Program-made: the position numbers and the translations under genes
Shown here: positions 10,170-23,322 of the stretch, piece by piece
How positions within the stretch are numbered: position 1 is the stretch's first letter
Layout of the letters: each line of letters starts with the position of its first letter
Notes under the pieces: generated by a model
Told to the model about the DNA's origin: nothing
The model's database searches: none
What the model saw: only the letters and a program-made list of their open reading frames with translations
Assembly: GCF_033118175.1 (NCBI RefSeq)
Contig: NC_083681.1
Location: forward strand, 13,348,001-13,412,000
Length of the DNA stretch: 64,000 nucleotides
Reading direction: 5' to 3'
Source of the DNA: Dama dama
Lineage: Eukaryota; Chordata; Mammalia; Artiodactyla; Cervidae

Positions 10170-12894
10170 GTTGACAGCCTTTTTATTTGTTTTTAATTTT
10201 TGTTTTTGCCCAATACTGTTTGTTGTTTTGTTCTGTGATATCTGGTTTTAATGTGCATTTTTCTAATATTAAAATATTAAAAGTTTAAAAAAAGAGAAGG
10301 GAAGTTATATAGTGAATATATGTCAAGCATTTTATTGCTTTCATTAGTTCATGAGGAAAAAGTACTGTGTTGAAACTAGTTCAAAGTTCATTTGAGCTGT
10401 ATCTACAATCTAATAAAAGAATGTGAGATAAAATTAGATTTTTAGATCCAGAGCTCATTCATGTCATTAAGACAATACATTGTAATCTTTAAACTTATCT
10501 TCTTTAACAGACACACATTTTTTTGTATCTTTACTTGAAAATAATCTACAAAATAAAGCTTCCTTATAGAATGTAAAATAAACCAGTCAGCAGAAAATCA
10601 GTCTAAAGGTACAAGAGCAGAAATGTCCTAAAGGAATAACTAATAATCTCTTCTGCTTATTACCAATCTGCAGATAACTTCTAACAGTCTCCCACTGCCC
10701 TTTTGATGAAAATCTCCAAAGATCAATCTTAATTATGTTAATCATTTCATAAGATTTGGGCTGATTATTACATGTATGAATCCAACAGGTGTTAATTAAT
10801 TACATATACTTCATTGATCATGGAATATTGAGCAAATCAATACCAGAGAATTCACTTTCATCTGGAAATTTTCATATGGAATTGAGATTGCACATCCTAT
10901 ATTATTTGTTTTTGTGTATTGAGGCTAGAAAACTAAGTATAAAACTCTCTCTCTACTTGTTTGTATCTACTAAGTTGGATGAATTACACTCTTTCTGAGG
11001 TTTTTAAGTTTGCTAAAGTTTATAAACTTCCTTACCACTTGTGACACTGAGATCCTGAATATCAAATACTGACATATGTCAGTGAAAATATTATGAACAA
11101 TATTCCAAATAAGAATTGCAATTCTCTGACTAGTTAAATTTTATGGAATTAATTTTGGGTTTTCTGATTTTGAGTCATTAGTCTCTCTGATTATGAGCTA
11201 AATTCCAAAAATTCTCACAGTGACTAATTGCATAGTCAAGAGCTGTACGTGCAATGAGATCTGGGTAGCCTGCACAAAGTTACCTATTTTCTAAAATAGG
11301 CATCTTTCAAAGGACATGATGCAGTTCTTTGCACAGAGATCTGGGACTGTGAGGACAGTTTCTAAACTACAGTGGGGAATATACAAGGACTATATAAGGA
11401 AGAAGAGATCTGTTTGATTTCAGGACTGAATGGCTGTCATTAATTTACTTCAGTAACTATATAAAAATGGGCTATTGTAAATTTGGCTTTGAATTATGAT
11501 GCATAACTATTTCATAAGGATATGATTCATATTTCCTCCAAGGTCAGAACATAGTATGTATAGGGAAGGTATGGATACAACCAGTGCCCTCCCCCACCAC
11601 TCATGAAGCATATAGTTTCTGAAGTATTTATATTAACAACATTTAACCTTAGAAGCTTGATTTAGAAACAGCTGATATGTCTTCCAATTTCACAATTCTT
11701 CCCATGCAGCTCCTCCAACAGTGATGAGATAGCATATAATATATACTTTACACATACAAAACATTCCTGCTATCTCTTATTGCATAGTGAGAGAACAAAT
11801 CTTTGTGATTTCAAGGGCTTCTGAGAAATTCTAAAGTTTGTGGTGTAAAAGCCCCCCCCACCACCTCCTAAAATATAAAATCAGACACTAGAGAAACAGT
11901 ATTGTCAGAGAATCATAAGAGAGTTGTCAGAAAATATATGATCCTTTGACTAAGAATAATAAGTGCAAGGGAAAGCACTTGATTGCAATAAAAGTGAGTG
12001 ACAAGTATACAAAGAACCAAACAAAACAAACAAACAAAAAACTAAAACATAGATGTTCTGTCACCTTTCACTTGGTAGGGTACAGATCTTCATTATTCAT
12101 CTAACAAAAGTCTCCAAATTATCAGACTAAAAATCAAACTCTGAATTATAGTCACATTGGAAAGTAAGTTACTGGCTGTGTGTGAACTAGTAGCCAAAAA
12201 CAAAAGGAAAGGGAGAGGGAAAGAAAGAGGTAGAGGAAAATTCTGTTGCTTCTCAGATTTCCCTCTGGAAGCCAAGAAAGAAAAAAAAGATGTGCCTGAA
12301 TTTAACCAGCCAATGATGTGCTCTTTTCAAGCAACAAAATATAATTGACCACATCAGATAAATCCACTATGGTAACAAAATAGGATACACAAAACTGAAA
12401 ACATAAAACAATGTGTATCAAATTTTTATCAAAACAATATATTAATAAGGAGATATTAGGACCAGTTCAAAATGCATAGTGAAGAGCTGGGTATTTATAG
12501 ATAATTCCATAAATGCATATTGAGACAATAAACAATAATAATTTCAGTTATATTTCCCAGTGGCAGAAAATATTTGAATTTTTCTTGCTTGTTAAAAATT
12601 TAAAAATTAACTTATATTTCTATTGACTTCTAAAATATGTAAATACATCAAAGTTGCAAACACTAGATTGTACTTCACTGAAAGAAAGTTGAACAATCTC
12701 TTTGGCGTATTTCCAAGTTTCAGATTATTTTTCAGACAATCTTCTCATTAAATTACTGTTTATCAATATATCTTCCATGAAGAAGTGTCCAAAATATTAT
12801 TTCAGCTGCAGTCGTTATTTTTCACATTAATATTTAGAATGAATGTATATGTACTTGTGTATATACTTTTCTGTTTTTGCCCTTTTTTCATTTT
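10170..12894. other. Long unassigned AT-rich stretch
   Basis: No gene or clear repeat. Small features: a perfect 8+8 bp hairpin (CCTATTTT-CT-AAAATAGG) at about 11284-11301, a C-run at about 11851-11858 and an A/C-rich AACAAAC patch at about 12020-12045. All reading frames are short and lack family features. Confidence 0.5.
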
Positions 12895-13559
12895 TAAAAT
12901 TAAATAAATGTTTGATTGAAGTAGTTGATTTACAATATTATATTAGTTTCAGGTGTACAACAGTGATTCACTATTTTTATATGTTGCATTTCATTTAAAG
13001 TTGTTACAAAATAATGATTATACATCCTTGTGCCATACTGTACATATCCTTGCTGTTTTTTAATTTTATGAATAATCATTTTTGCCTCAATCACATATTC
13101 CTCACTCTTCCCTTCTCTCTCTCTACTGGTAACCACTAGCTTGTTCTCTGTGTGTGTGTGAGTATTTTTTTTTTAATACAAATTTATTTTTACATTGCAC
13201 ATGTAGGTAATAATAGAGTGTCTTTTTCTGACTTATTTCACTAGTTAATTATTTCTAAGTTTTCAAATACATTGTTCCAAATGGAAGAATTTTATTTTCT
13301 ATGTCTGAGTAGCATTCCAGTTTGTGTGTGTGAGTGTATCACATTTTATTTATCCATTCATCTAACCTAAGTTGATGGGCACTTAATTTGCTTCTGTGTC
13401 TTGGCTATTATAAATAATGCTGATATGAAAATTAGGGTGTGTGTGTCATTTTCAATTAGTGTTTTTGTTTTTTTTTCTAGATATATATCCAGGAGAGAAA
13501 TTGCTGGATATTATGGTAGTTCTTTTCTTTAATTTTTTTGAGGGAACTTCATACTATTT

Positions 13560-15450
13560 CCCTTAGTGGTAACAGCGATTTACAACCCCACCAAGAGTTG
13601 GTTCCCTTTTTTCCACATTCTGATCAACATTTGTTATTAGTAGACTCCTTGATAATAGCCATTTTGACCAATGTGAGGAGGATACTTCATTTTGGTTTTG
13701 ATTTGTATTTCTCTGATAATTAGCAATGTTGGGCATTATTCTCACATGCCTGTTGGTTATCCGTATATCTTCTTTGGAAAAAAAAAATATATATATATAT
13801 CTATTTCAGTCTTCTGCTTATATTTTAATTGGGTTTTCAGCTTTTTGATATTGAATTGTATGAACTGTTTCTATGTTTTGGATATTAACCCCTTATTGGT
13901 AATATCATTTACAAATATTTTATCTTATTAAGTTGCCTTTTTGTTGTGTTGATGGTTATGATTTCTGTTGTGATTATCGTAGCTGCATAGTTGAGTTTAA
14001 AATCAGGGAAAATCATACCTCCAGGTTTGTTCTTTATTCTCAGTATTTCTTTTGCAATTTGGTGTCTAGTGTGGTTCCATATAAATCTTAGAATTATTTG
14101 TTCTAATTCTGTGAAAAATGCCATGGCTATTTTGAAAGGGATTGTTTTAAATCTATAGATTGCTTTGGGTAGCATGGATATTTTAACAATATTAATTCTT
14201 CCAATCCAAGAATATGGAATTTTCTTTTTTTTATTTCTTTGTATTGCTTTCAAATTCCTTCATCAATGTTGTATATCTTTCAGAGTTTAGGTCTTTCCTT
14301 TCCTTGGTTAAGCATATTCTTAGGTAACTTATTCTTTTTGATGTGATTATAAATAGTATTATTACTTAAATATAATTTTTTTTTTAAAAGCTACTTTACT
14401 TACTTATTTTTTTCTGCCCTGGTCTTCACTGCTGTGCATGAATTTTCTTTAGTAGTAGCAAGCAGGGGTTACTCTTTGTCGTGTTGCACAGGCTTCTCAT
14501 TGCATTGGGCTTCTCTCCTTGCAGAACACAGGCTCTAGGCATGCGAGCTTTAGTAGTTGTGGCGCATGGGCTTGACTGCTCTATGGTATATGGGATCTTC
14601 CCCAATCAGGGATCAAAACTGTGTCCCCTGCATTGTCAGGATGATTCTTAACCACTAGACCACCAGGGAAATCTGATATCTCTCTGTTCATTATTAATGA
14701 ATAGAAAAGCAGTTGATTTCTGAATATTAATCTTGCATTCTCCAAATTTACTGAATTCATTTATTACTTCTAATAGATTTAGGTGGAGACCTTAGGCTTT
14801 TTATACATAGTTTTTGCAATCTGCAAATAATGGGAGTTTTAATTTTTTTTCATTCTGATTTGGATGACTTTTATTTTCTTTTCTTGTATGATTGCTGTGC
14901 CAGAATCTCCAATAGTATGTTCAATAAAAGTGATAAGAGTGGGCGTCCTTCTTGTTTGAGATTTTATAGGAAAAGCTTTCAGTTTGGCATTGTTGGCCAT
15001 GATGTTAGCTGTGGGCTTGTCATAAACAACCTTTATTCTTTTGAGATATGCCCTCTCTATACTCACTTTAATTAGAGTTTGTATCAGAAGTGAATGTTGA
15101 ATTTTGTCAAATGCTTCTTGTGCATATGTTGAGCTAGCCATGTGATTTTTTATCCTTCCTTCTGTTAATGTGGTCTATTTTATTGATTGATTTGTGAATA
15201 TTGAATCATCCTTTCACCCCTTGAATAAAACCCACTAATCACAGTGTATTATTCTTCTTATATTATGTTGAATTTGATTTGCTAATATTCTGTTGACGAT
15301 TCTTGCATATATTTCTGTTAAAGATATCGGCCTGTAATTTTCTTTTTTTTCCCTTTTTTCCAGTACTGTATTTGGTTTCAATAGCAGAATAAGGGTGGTC
15401 AATGGCCAAGTAGAATGAATTTGAGAGTGTTTCTTTCTCTTCAATTTTTT
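13560..15450 (-). pseudogene. L1 ORF2 reverse-transcriptase remnant
   Basis: Minus-strand frames at 15235-15444 (NYRPISLTEIYARIVNRILA), 14839-15141 (EAFDKIQHSLL, YDKPTANIMAN) and 13909-14253 (IPYSWIGRINIVK, FTELEQIILRFIWN, PDFKLNYAA) are successive parts of the L1 ORF2 reverse transcriptase and the region after it. Near 14957 a lost base shifts the frame just where the conserved RQGCPLSP segment should be. The FADD catalytic motif reads FADC (minus strand of 14816-14827), so an essential aspartate is gone. A CHR SINE splits the gene between the last two pieces. No function is possible. Confidence 0.88.
14381..14676 (-). mobile_element. CHR-2-like tRNA-derived SINE, antisense
   Basis: The order TTTTTTTCTGCCCTGGTCTTC, CATTGCATTGGGCTTCTCTC, TTAGTAGTTGTGGCGCATGG and CCACTAGACCACCAGGGAAA is the antisense of a cetartiodactyl CHR-type SINE; the tRNA-like head is at the right-hand end. 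L1 ORF2 continues on both sides, so the SINE inserted after the L1. Confidence 0.82.
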
Positions 15451-18400
15451 GAACTAATCTGGAAAGGATAGTTATTAGCTCTTCTTTATATGTTTGGTAG
15501 AGTTTCCCAGTGACGTTGGGAAAACTCCCGTCCTGAAGTTTTGTTTGGTCTGTTCGGATTGTCTGTTTCTTCCTGATTCAATATTGGCAGGATGTGTGTT
15601 TCCAGAAACTTGACCATTTCATCTAGGTTTTCCAATTGTTGGCATAAAAGTTCTCATAGTATTTTCTTCTGAATTTTTTTGTATCTCTATGGTTTTGTTA
15701 TTTCTCTACTTTTGTTTTTTTATTTTGTTTATTTGGGTCATCTGTCTTTTCTTTTTGATGAGCCTGACTAACATTTTGTCTTTTTTTTTTTTTTTTTTTT
15801 TTGTCTTTTCAAAGAAACAATGTGTGATTTCCTTGATTCTGGTTTTTTTTTTTTTTTTTTTTGGTCTCTATTTCATTTATTTTCTCTCTAATCTTTATAT
15901 CCTTCTTTTTGCTAATTTTCAGCTTTATTTTCCTTTTTCAAATTCCTTTAAATGATGTTAGATTTTTAATTTGAGATTTTTCTTATTTTTTGAGGTAGAC
16001 CTGTCTCACTATAAACTATCCACTGAGAACTGCTTTTGCTGTGGTCCATGGATTCTGGAAAGTTGTGCTTATACTTTTATTTGTCAGATTGTTTCCTGAT
16101 TTCTCATTTAGTTTCTTCATTGATTCGTTAGTGTTTTAATAGCAAGTTATTTGGTCTCCAAGTGTTTGTGCTTTTCCCAAATTTCTTCCTGTAATTGATT
16201 TTTATTTTCATGTGACTGTGGTTGCAAAAAATACTTGATATAATTTCTATCTTATTAAATTTGTTGAGACTTCCTCTGTGGCCTAGCATGTATGTGATCT
16301 ATATTGGAGAATATACATTTCACATGAAAAGAATGCATATTCTGCTGTTGTTCAATGGAATGTCCTATTTAGTCCAACTTGTTTATTGGGCTCTTTAAGA
16401 CTATTCTTGCTTTATTGATTTTCTGTCTGGATAATTAGCGCATTGATAACAGTGGGTTTTAAAGTCTTCTATTATATGATTGTATTATTGTTAATTCTCC
16501 CTTTATGTCTGTTATTATTTGTTTCATAGATTTATTTTTTCCTGTAATGGATTCATTTATATTAATGAGTCAAATATTCTCTCATTGTATTATTCCTTTC
16601 TTTATAATAAATGCCCTTCATTGAGTTTGGCTAAAGACATCATCCTCCTTCTATTTTTTTTTTTTTTTTTAATTTTGTATCACTACATCTGGTTTCTTGT
16701 CATTTTCATTTGAATGAATTATATTTTTCCATTCTCTTATTTTCAGTCTGTATGTGTCTTTAGTTCTGAAGTGGATTTCTTGTAAGCAGCACATAGATGG
16801 TCTTGTTTTTTAAACCAATCCATCACCCTATGTCTTTTGATTAGAACATTTAGTACATTGACATTTAAAGTGATTGTTAATATGTATGTATTTAGTGCCA
16901 TTTTATTAACTTTTTTTGTTGTAGTTCTTCCTTATTCTTTTCTTCTTTCTATAGTTTCTTACCTGGTGTTTGATGATTTTATTTACTAGTATGCTAGTGT
17001 TGTTTCCTCTCTTGTTTTGTTCATCTATGGTCTATGGTAAGCTTTTGATTAGTAGATACCATGGGGTTTATATATGTTGACCTATAAATATATCTATTTG
17101 TTTTAAACAGGTAGCCATTTAAGTTCAAATATACAGTCCCTTAAGTTCAAACACTCAAAAATATCTACACTTTTCAGTCTTTCTACTGACACTTTGTGTT
17201 TTTGGTGTCATATTTTACACCTTCATGTTTATCCATTTACATATTATTATAGTTATACTTAGTTTTACAATTTTTTTCTCAATATTTGTACTGCTTTATT
17301 TAAGTTGGTGACACATAGACTATATATATATTTGTCTATCAGTTGATTTTTCCTTTTCTATGGATACTTTTTTGTCACAGCCTTTTCTTAGCTACTTAAA
17401 GAAGACGCTTTAACATTTCTTTTTCAGTAGGTTTATTATTGATAAATGCTTTTAGTTTTTGTCTGAGAAATTCCTTATCTTCCCTTCAACTCTAAATGAT
17501 AATCTTACTGGGTAGAGTATCACAGTTTTCTGATTCCCTCCCCCTCCTTTTAGCATTTTGAATATTGTGCCACTCATTCCTGTCCTGAAAAATTTTGTAG
17601 AAAAAATTATCTTGGAGTCTTACAGAAGTTTTCTGGTATATGACTTTTTTTTTCTTTTTTTACTGCCTTTAACATTCTCTCTTTGTATTTAACTTTTGCT
17701 ATTTTCATTATGGTATATCTTGATGTGGGTCTGTTTGGGTTTACCTTATTTGATCCCATCTGTATTTACTGTACCTTGATATCTGTTTCCTTCTTCAGGT
17801 TTGGAAAGTTTACAGCCATGATTTCATCAAATATATAGTTTTCTCTTTCTTTTTCTGGGATTCCTATAATGCTGATGTTGGTACATTTGATGTTATCCTA
17901 CCAATCTCTCAAAAACTGTTCTCATTTTTTAATTAATTTATTTTTGTTGTTCTGATTAGTTGATTTTCATTACTCTGTCTTCAAGGCCACTGATGCACAC
18001 TTTTGTATCACCTAATCTGCTGTTCCTTTTGTCTAGTGTGTTTTTCATTTAATTTGCTATATTTTTCATTATGATTGGATCTTTGTACATCTTCTAGTTC
18101 CTTGTTAAAATTATCACTGTGTTGATCTATTATTTTCCCTAATACAGTTATTATTCTTATTACTAATGATTTGAATTCTTAATGGTAAATTATTTATTAC
18201 TATTTCAGTAGTTGTATTTTTGGTAGTTTTGTCTTGTTTTTTCAATTGAGGCAAATTCCTTTGTCTTCTGATTTTCTTTATCTTTCTCTATCTATATAAA
18301 GTTAGGTGAAATGATTAAAAATTCATTCTTGAAGGAATGTCCTTATGTGACAGAATGCCTGTACAGTCTACAATAGCTCAGTAGCTGGTGTGAGAGCTAT

Positions 18401-18562
18401 ATTTGATGTGACCACTAGTCACATCCTTTCTCTGTGTGCTGGCAGCTATCACCTTTGTTGGAAGTAGAGTTGGAGTTGGAGGGGCTAGGACAGAGCTGGG
18501 TGTGAGGTGGAGCTTTCCGTCTATTCAGTATCTGTCACTGCCCTATTTGTGATATGTTCAGG

Positions 18563-19535
18563 TCCTGAGAAATCTGTATGCAGAGAGCAGCAGATAGAAC
18601 CTTACATGGAACAACTGACTAGTCCCAAACTGGGAAAGGAGTATGACAAGACTGCATATTGTCATCCTGCCTATTTAATTTCTATGCAGAATACATCATG
18701 CAAAAATGCCTGGCTGGATGAATCACAAGATGGCTAGGAGAAATATCAACAACCTCAGATATGTAGATGATACCACTCTAACGGCAGACAATGAAGAGGA
18801 ACTGAAGAGTTTCTTGAAGGTGAAAGAGTAGAGTGAAAAAACTGAATTAAAATTGACATTCAAAAGAAAAAGATCATGGTATCCAGGCCCTTCACTTTAT
18901 GGCAAATAGAAGGGGAAAAAAATAGAAGTAGAGACAGATTTTCTTTTCTTGGACTCCAGTATCACTGCAGATGGTGAATGCAGCCATGAAATTAAAGGAA
19001 GCTTGCTCTTTGGAAGAAAAGCTATGACAAACCTAGACAGCATATTAAAAAGCAGAGACATCACTTTGCCATCAAAGATTAATCTAAACAAAGCTATGTT
19101 TTTTTCCAGTAGTCATGTGTGAATGTGAGTGTTGGACCATAAAGAAGGCTGAGAGCTGAAGAATTGATGGTTCTGAACTGTCATTCTGGAGAAGACTCTT
19201 GAGATTCCCTTGGACTGAAAGTAGATAAAATAAGTCAATCCTAAAGGAAATCAACCCTGGATATTCATTGGAAGGACTGATGCTGAAGCTCCAATTCTTT
19301 GACCATCTAATGGGAAGAGCCAACTCATTGGAAACAAAAAAACAAAAAAAAACCTGATGCTGGGAAAGATCAAAGGCAAAGGAGGAAGGCTGCAGAGGAT
19401 GAAATGATTGGATAGTATCACTGACTCATTGGATATAAATTTGAGCAAACTCTGGGAGCTAGTGAAGGACAGGGAAGTCTGGCATGCAGCAGTCCATGGA
19501 TTTGCAGAGTCAGACACAACTTAGTGACTGAACAG
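18563..19535 (+). mobile_element. BovB LINE, 5'-truncated, nested in L1 5' UTR
   Basis: The copy starts in the reverse-transcriptase domain (CCTGAGAAATCTGTATGCAG) and runs to the AGTGACTGAACAG 3' end. The catalytic motif reads YVDD at 18760-18771 where BovB normally has YADD. Many stops and frame changes are present, plus an A-rich insertion near 19337-19350. L1 5' UTR sequence continues on both sides, so it is younger than the L1 but clearly decayed. Confidence 0.92.
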
Positions 19536-20393
19536 TTCCAATTTTCTGGGGAAGAAGCCCTGAGCATTGGGTGAGAGTTGGCTCAGTAATCCCACAAGTG
19601 TGTGATTTTCACCCTCCCAGTGTTGGCATCCTTGCCCCAGAGGGGAGCAGTACCCAAGCTGATGTGGGTATTTACAATGGTCTGCAGGTGGTTTAGCTGC
19701 CATCAGTGATCCAGACTTCTGATTTGCTGATTGTGCAATCACCAGTAATGTCTGCCTCCTACTTCTTCAGATGCTACTTAGGGTTTGAGCTGCCTCAGCC
19801 TCTAGTGGCTGAGGTTTTCCCTAGGTTGTAGTAGCCTTTACTTCATCATAGAAATACTACAACATGAGGCAAGCACTGCTGTAGCATTCAGTTGGCTCAG
19901 GCTGGGGCATATACTGGGGTTGCAATAAGCCAGTCAAAACCCCATGCCGTTTCAAGCTATTCTCTCTGCCGTGCTTTTGGTGTCCACAAGCATTCTGCAC
20001 TCCTCATAAGTGGAATCTAGGCTTTCCTCAGCCCTCCCATTAGTCTCATCAGCCCTCCAACCAGTCAAGGGAGCTCATCTTCCTTTCATTGTATCCAAGG
20101 GCTGGTACCCAAATATGAACCAGTCACTACCCAGTGAAGTGTCCACCCATGTAACCTACTTTTCTCTGATTCTCATCTTGAGCTACAGATCTGGGTCTTT
20201 ACCCTTCCTGTCCTATTCTGTGTGGATCTTTCTCATAGCCTTGGTTGTGTAGAAGTCTTTCTGCCAATGATATGGTTAATTTTCGGTGACCACTGTTCCA
20301 CGTGTAAATGTATCTATAATGTGTTCTTAGGGGGAGGTGAGTTCCACATCCTCTTATTCTACCATTTGGATTCAAGTCCTTTCTTCTCATCTT
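19536..20393 (-). promoter_or_regulatory. L1 5' UTR (internal promoter region), relict
   Basis: This GC-richer stretch of the antisense L1 corresponds to the 5' UTR, which in active L1 carries the internal RNA polymerase II promoter. Its other part (about 18420-18562) lies left of the inserted BovB. I infer a promoter role only from position in the element; activity today is doubtful because of age. Confidence 0.55.
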
Positions 20394-20511
20394 TTATCTG
20401 TGCTACAAAACTCTGCCTGTCAATTTCAAAGGTTTCATTTTTGTTTCTCATTGATTGTATAGTACAGCAGCAGGAAACTAGACAGTCTGATTTACAGAGT
20501 CTTAAATGGAA

Positions 20512-21220
20512 GAGTGGAAAAGTTGGCTTAAAGCCCAATATTCAGAAAGCCAAGATCACGGCATCTCATCCCAACACTTCATGGGAAATAGATGGGGAAA
20601 CAGTGGAAACAGTGTCAGACTTTATTTTTGGGGGCTTCAAAATCACTGCAGATGGTGATTGCAGCCATGAAATTAAAAGACACTTACTCCTCGGAAGGAA
20701 AGTTATGACTAACCTAGACAGCATATTAAAAAGCAGAGACATTACTTTGCCAACAAAGGTCCGTTTAGTCAAGGCTATGGTTTTTCCAGTAGTCATGTAT
20801 GGATGTGAAAGTTGGACTGTGAAGAAAGCTGAGCACCAAAGAATTGATGCTTTTGAACTGTGGTGTTGGAGGACTCTTGAGAGTCCCTTGGACTGCAAAG
20901 AGATCCAACCAGTCCTTCCTAAAGGAGATCAGTCCTGGGTGTTCATTGGAAGGACTGATGCTGAAGCTGAAACTCCAATACTTTGGTCATCTCATGCGAA
21001 GAGTTGACTCATTGGAAAAGACCCTGATGCTGGGAGGGATTGGGGGCAGGAGGAGAAGGGGATGACAGAGGATGAGATGGCTGGATGGCATCACTAACTC
21101 GATGGACATGAGTTTGAGCAAACTCCGAGAGCTGGTGATGGACAGGGAGGCCTGGCGTGCTGCGATTCATAGGGTCGCAAAGAGTCAGACACGACTGAGC
21201 GACTGAACTGAACTGAACTG
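20512..21220 (+). mobile_element. BovB LINE, 5'-truncated, with 8 bp target duplication
   Basis: The copy begins within ORF2 just before KVGLKPNIQKAK and ends in GACTGAACTGAACTGAACTG. A perfect AAATGGAA lies at 20504-20511 and 21221-21228, a convincing target-site duplication. Two frames cover most of it (to 21007 and 20844-21065), differing by a single lost base pair region near 20870 where the WCWRRLLRVPW segment should read through. The long tail and few changes suggest one of the younger BovB copies here. It sits just past the 5' end of the L1. Confidence 0.95.
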
Positions 21221-21228
21221 AAATGGAA

Positions 21229-22514
21229 AACAAAGGGAATATTTCCTATTCCAGTTAATCCAAAAAGTAATGTTAACACAAGAATTCACTTGTACTTAGC
21301 ATACCTGAGTCTTGTTTTAATACTCTGGCAGTATCTTGAAAAGTTCTATTTTCTGAGTTTTTATATAGTCAATTATACAGGAGGGAAAACTATAAATTTT
21401 ATAAACTATTATAATGTTAAATTTGATTCATATCAAGAACTGGGAATGAAAAGTCCCATGCCATGTTTATAGGGTATAGCTTCATATAATTCTACCTTTT
21501 AAAATTCCATTTTATCTTAATGATCGAGGGGATATATTTAATGTCATTTTCTAATAGCAATACCAAGGGGAGATGTGTGGTAGACTATAAAAACAAATTA
21601 AAAATGCATCATTTTGAGGAGAATAAAAAATAACTAGACAAAGAGAAATTATGCAGGTGCTGTTCTAAATATCTATTTAGTGTTAAGTATCACTATCACT
21701 GTGAAAATATCACTTGATACAATTTTAGAAATATTAGTGATTCAGATATTCAAGACAAGATGAAAATTACTAGGTTAGGAAATGCATGTGAAAAAGTAGA
21801 GCAAAAATTGTCAGAGTGTAGGACAGGATAATAGAAGATTTTATTTGGTCTGTTGTCCTGTCTAGAACATGTCTTCTAAGAAAGCTAAATTCAAGTGTTT
21901 TAAATTCAAGGGGAGCTTTACTATTTATAATGCAATTTCATTGTCATTTTTATTTATTTTTATCTTTATTATCAATCTAAATTTAATAATCTGTTGAACA
22001 AAGTAAGATACTGTGGCAAGAGCCAACTAGTCTGAGATCAGTAACAATATTTAATTAGATTCATTTTACTAAGTTTTTAGTAAATGAACTACAGTTGAAC
22101 TTCTTAAGAAATTATTCAGCACCTTTAAATACCACCAGCTTACTATTTTGGCAACAAAAATATTAAAAAAAAAAAAGAACTAGATGTTTGTCATAATATT
22201 TCCTGTGTATACATAACAGAATGCCACATAAAAATACATCATACATAGATATGTACATGTGACAGAAATAAAGCTGCACACAAACTATATTTCTGTAATT
22301 CAATATATTTAAGTATCTTAGAGATTATTAGCTCCCAGATAAGTCTGTGGTCTGTGTACATATGTATTTGCAGCTGTCTTCTTTAAAGGTTCTCTATAAT
22401 ACATTACAGTGTTTTTATTCAAAATCTATATCGAGCCAATAGTATTATTTGGGGACTACTATATCATGAAGCAAAAAGAAGAATAAACTGAAAGTATTCG
22501 TTAAAAAAATTTAT
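21229..22514. other. Unassigned AT-rich stretch
   Basis: No gene or recognisable repeat. An A-run of about 12 lies near 22166-22178. Confidence 0.5.
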
Positions 22515-22995
22515 AATCCCTGGGTCACAGGGGCCAAGTGGTGGCACTCAAGCACAAAGGCGAGGAGGTCATAATTACCCTAGTGCCCAGGAGAGCGAAA
22601 CAGCAACCAGAATAGTTTCGATGCCAAACTCAGCCTCTGTGCACTGGTGCCAAGTCAAATCTCAGAGACAGAAGTTTGGGGTGAAGTAGAAAAGAATAGC
22701 TTTATTGCTTTGCCAGGCATAGGGGGACACAACAAAATCGAGTCCTCAAAAACTGTATCCCAACCCAGGAAGATTTGGTGAGGAATTTTATAGTAATGGT
22801 TCAAGGGCAGGGTTCCTGGTAAGGATCAGAGTGTGTGCAGGACCTGCATTCCTTTAATCTGGCCTCAGGTGGTCTCTTAATGACCTTCTGTAGTTCTCAA
22901 AGTTACAAACTATGACCTTCTCTCTGATATAAAGATTGTTAAATCAAGTAGCTCATCTTCCATTTGTTAGGGGTTTCAGTACTGTAGAAGAGTTT
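22515..22995 (-). mobile_element. ERV-type solo LTR-like element, antisense
   Basis: This GC-richer block is bounded by AT-rich DNA. On the minus strand AATAAA (from TTTATT at 22701-22706) is followed by a run like an LTR R-U5 segment ending near GGCCCCTGTGACCCAGG. The overall pattern matches ruminant endogenous-retrovirus LTRs; I cannot name the family. The ends and target duplication are not clear. No internal viral gene is next to it, so a solo LTR is likely. Confidence 0.6.
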
Positions 22996-23044
22996 AAAGA
23001 TGCCGGTAAGTGTATCACTTGGAAGTTTTTCCAAGGCTGCACTA

Positions 23045-23322
23045 TTTCTTTTTAATTTAAATAATTTTATTTATTTATTTTATTTTTTGGCTGTGCTGGG
23101 TCTTCATTGCTGTGTGGGCTTTTCTCTAGTTGTAAGAAGTAAGGGCTACTCTCTAATTGGGGTGCATGGGTTTCTCAGTGCAGTGGCTTCTCTTTTGGAG
23201 CACAGGCTTTAGAACACTTGGGTTTCAGTAGTTGCAGCATGTAGGCTCAATAGTTGTAGCTTCCAGGCTCTAGACCACAGACTCAATAGTTGTGGTGCAC
23301 AGGATGTGTTGGTCCACAGCAT
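23045..23322 (-). mobile_element. CHR-2-like SINE, antisense
   Basis: TTTATTTATTTATTTTATT leads into GGCTGTGCTGGGTCTTCATT, TTGTAAGAAGTAAGGGCTAC, GGCTTCTCTTTTGGAGCACA and GTAGTTGCAGCATGTAGG, the antisense of the CHR-2 body. The tRNA-like head at the right end is degenerate. Confidence 0.8.

Larger units (their letters stand above)
12895..20393 (-). mobile_element. L1 LINE, near full length, antisense, with nested insertions
   Basis: Read on the minus strand this is one old L1 from its 5' UTR (near 20390) through ORF1 and ORF2 to the 3' UTR (near 12900). The 5' end, on the minus strand, reads CCAAATGGTAGAATAAGAGG and ACTCACCTCCCCCTAAGAAC, which resembles artiodactyl L1 starts. ORF2 is recognisable at 13560-15450 and the 3' UTR by GATTTACAATATTATATTAG and TTCAGGTGTACAACAG at 12927-12963. 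Inside it sit a CHR SINE (about 14381-14676) and a BovB (18563-19535). An internal deletion joins the ORF2 C-terminal region to more upstream ORF2 near 13925. Long T-runs at 15780 and 15841 are A-runs of the element. All reading frames are broken. Confidence 0.85.

Noticed and set aside
11284..11301. Perfect 8+8 bp hairpin CCTATTTT-CT-AAAATAGG as a terminator
   Set aside because: No gene or T-run is associated and such short palindromes are expected by chance.
20222..21007. 261-codon reading frame, the longest in the window
   Set aside because: It joins antisense L1 5' UTR and unique sequence to a BovB ORF2 fragment across the BovB insertion point at 20512, so it is a chance chimera.
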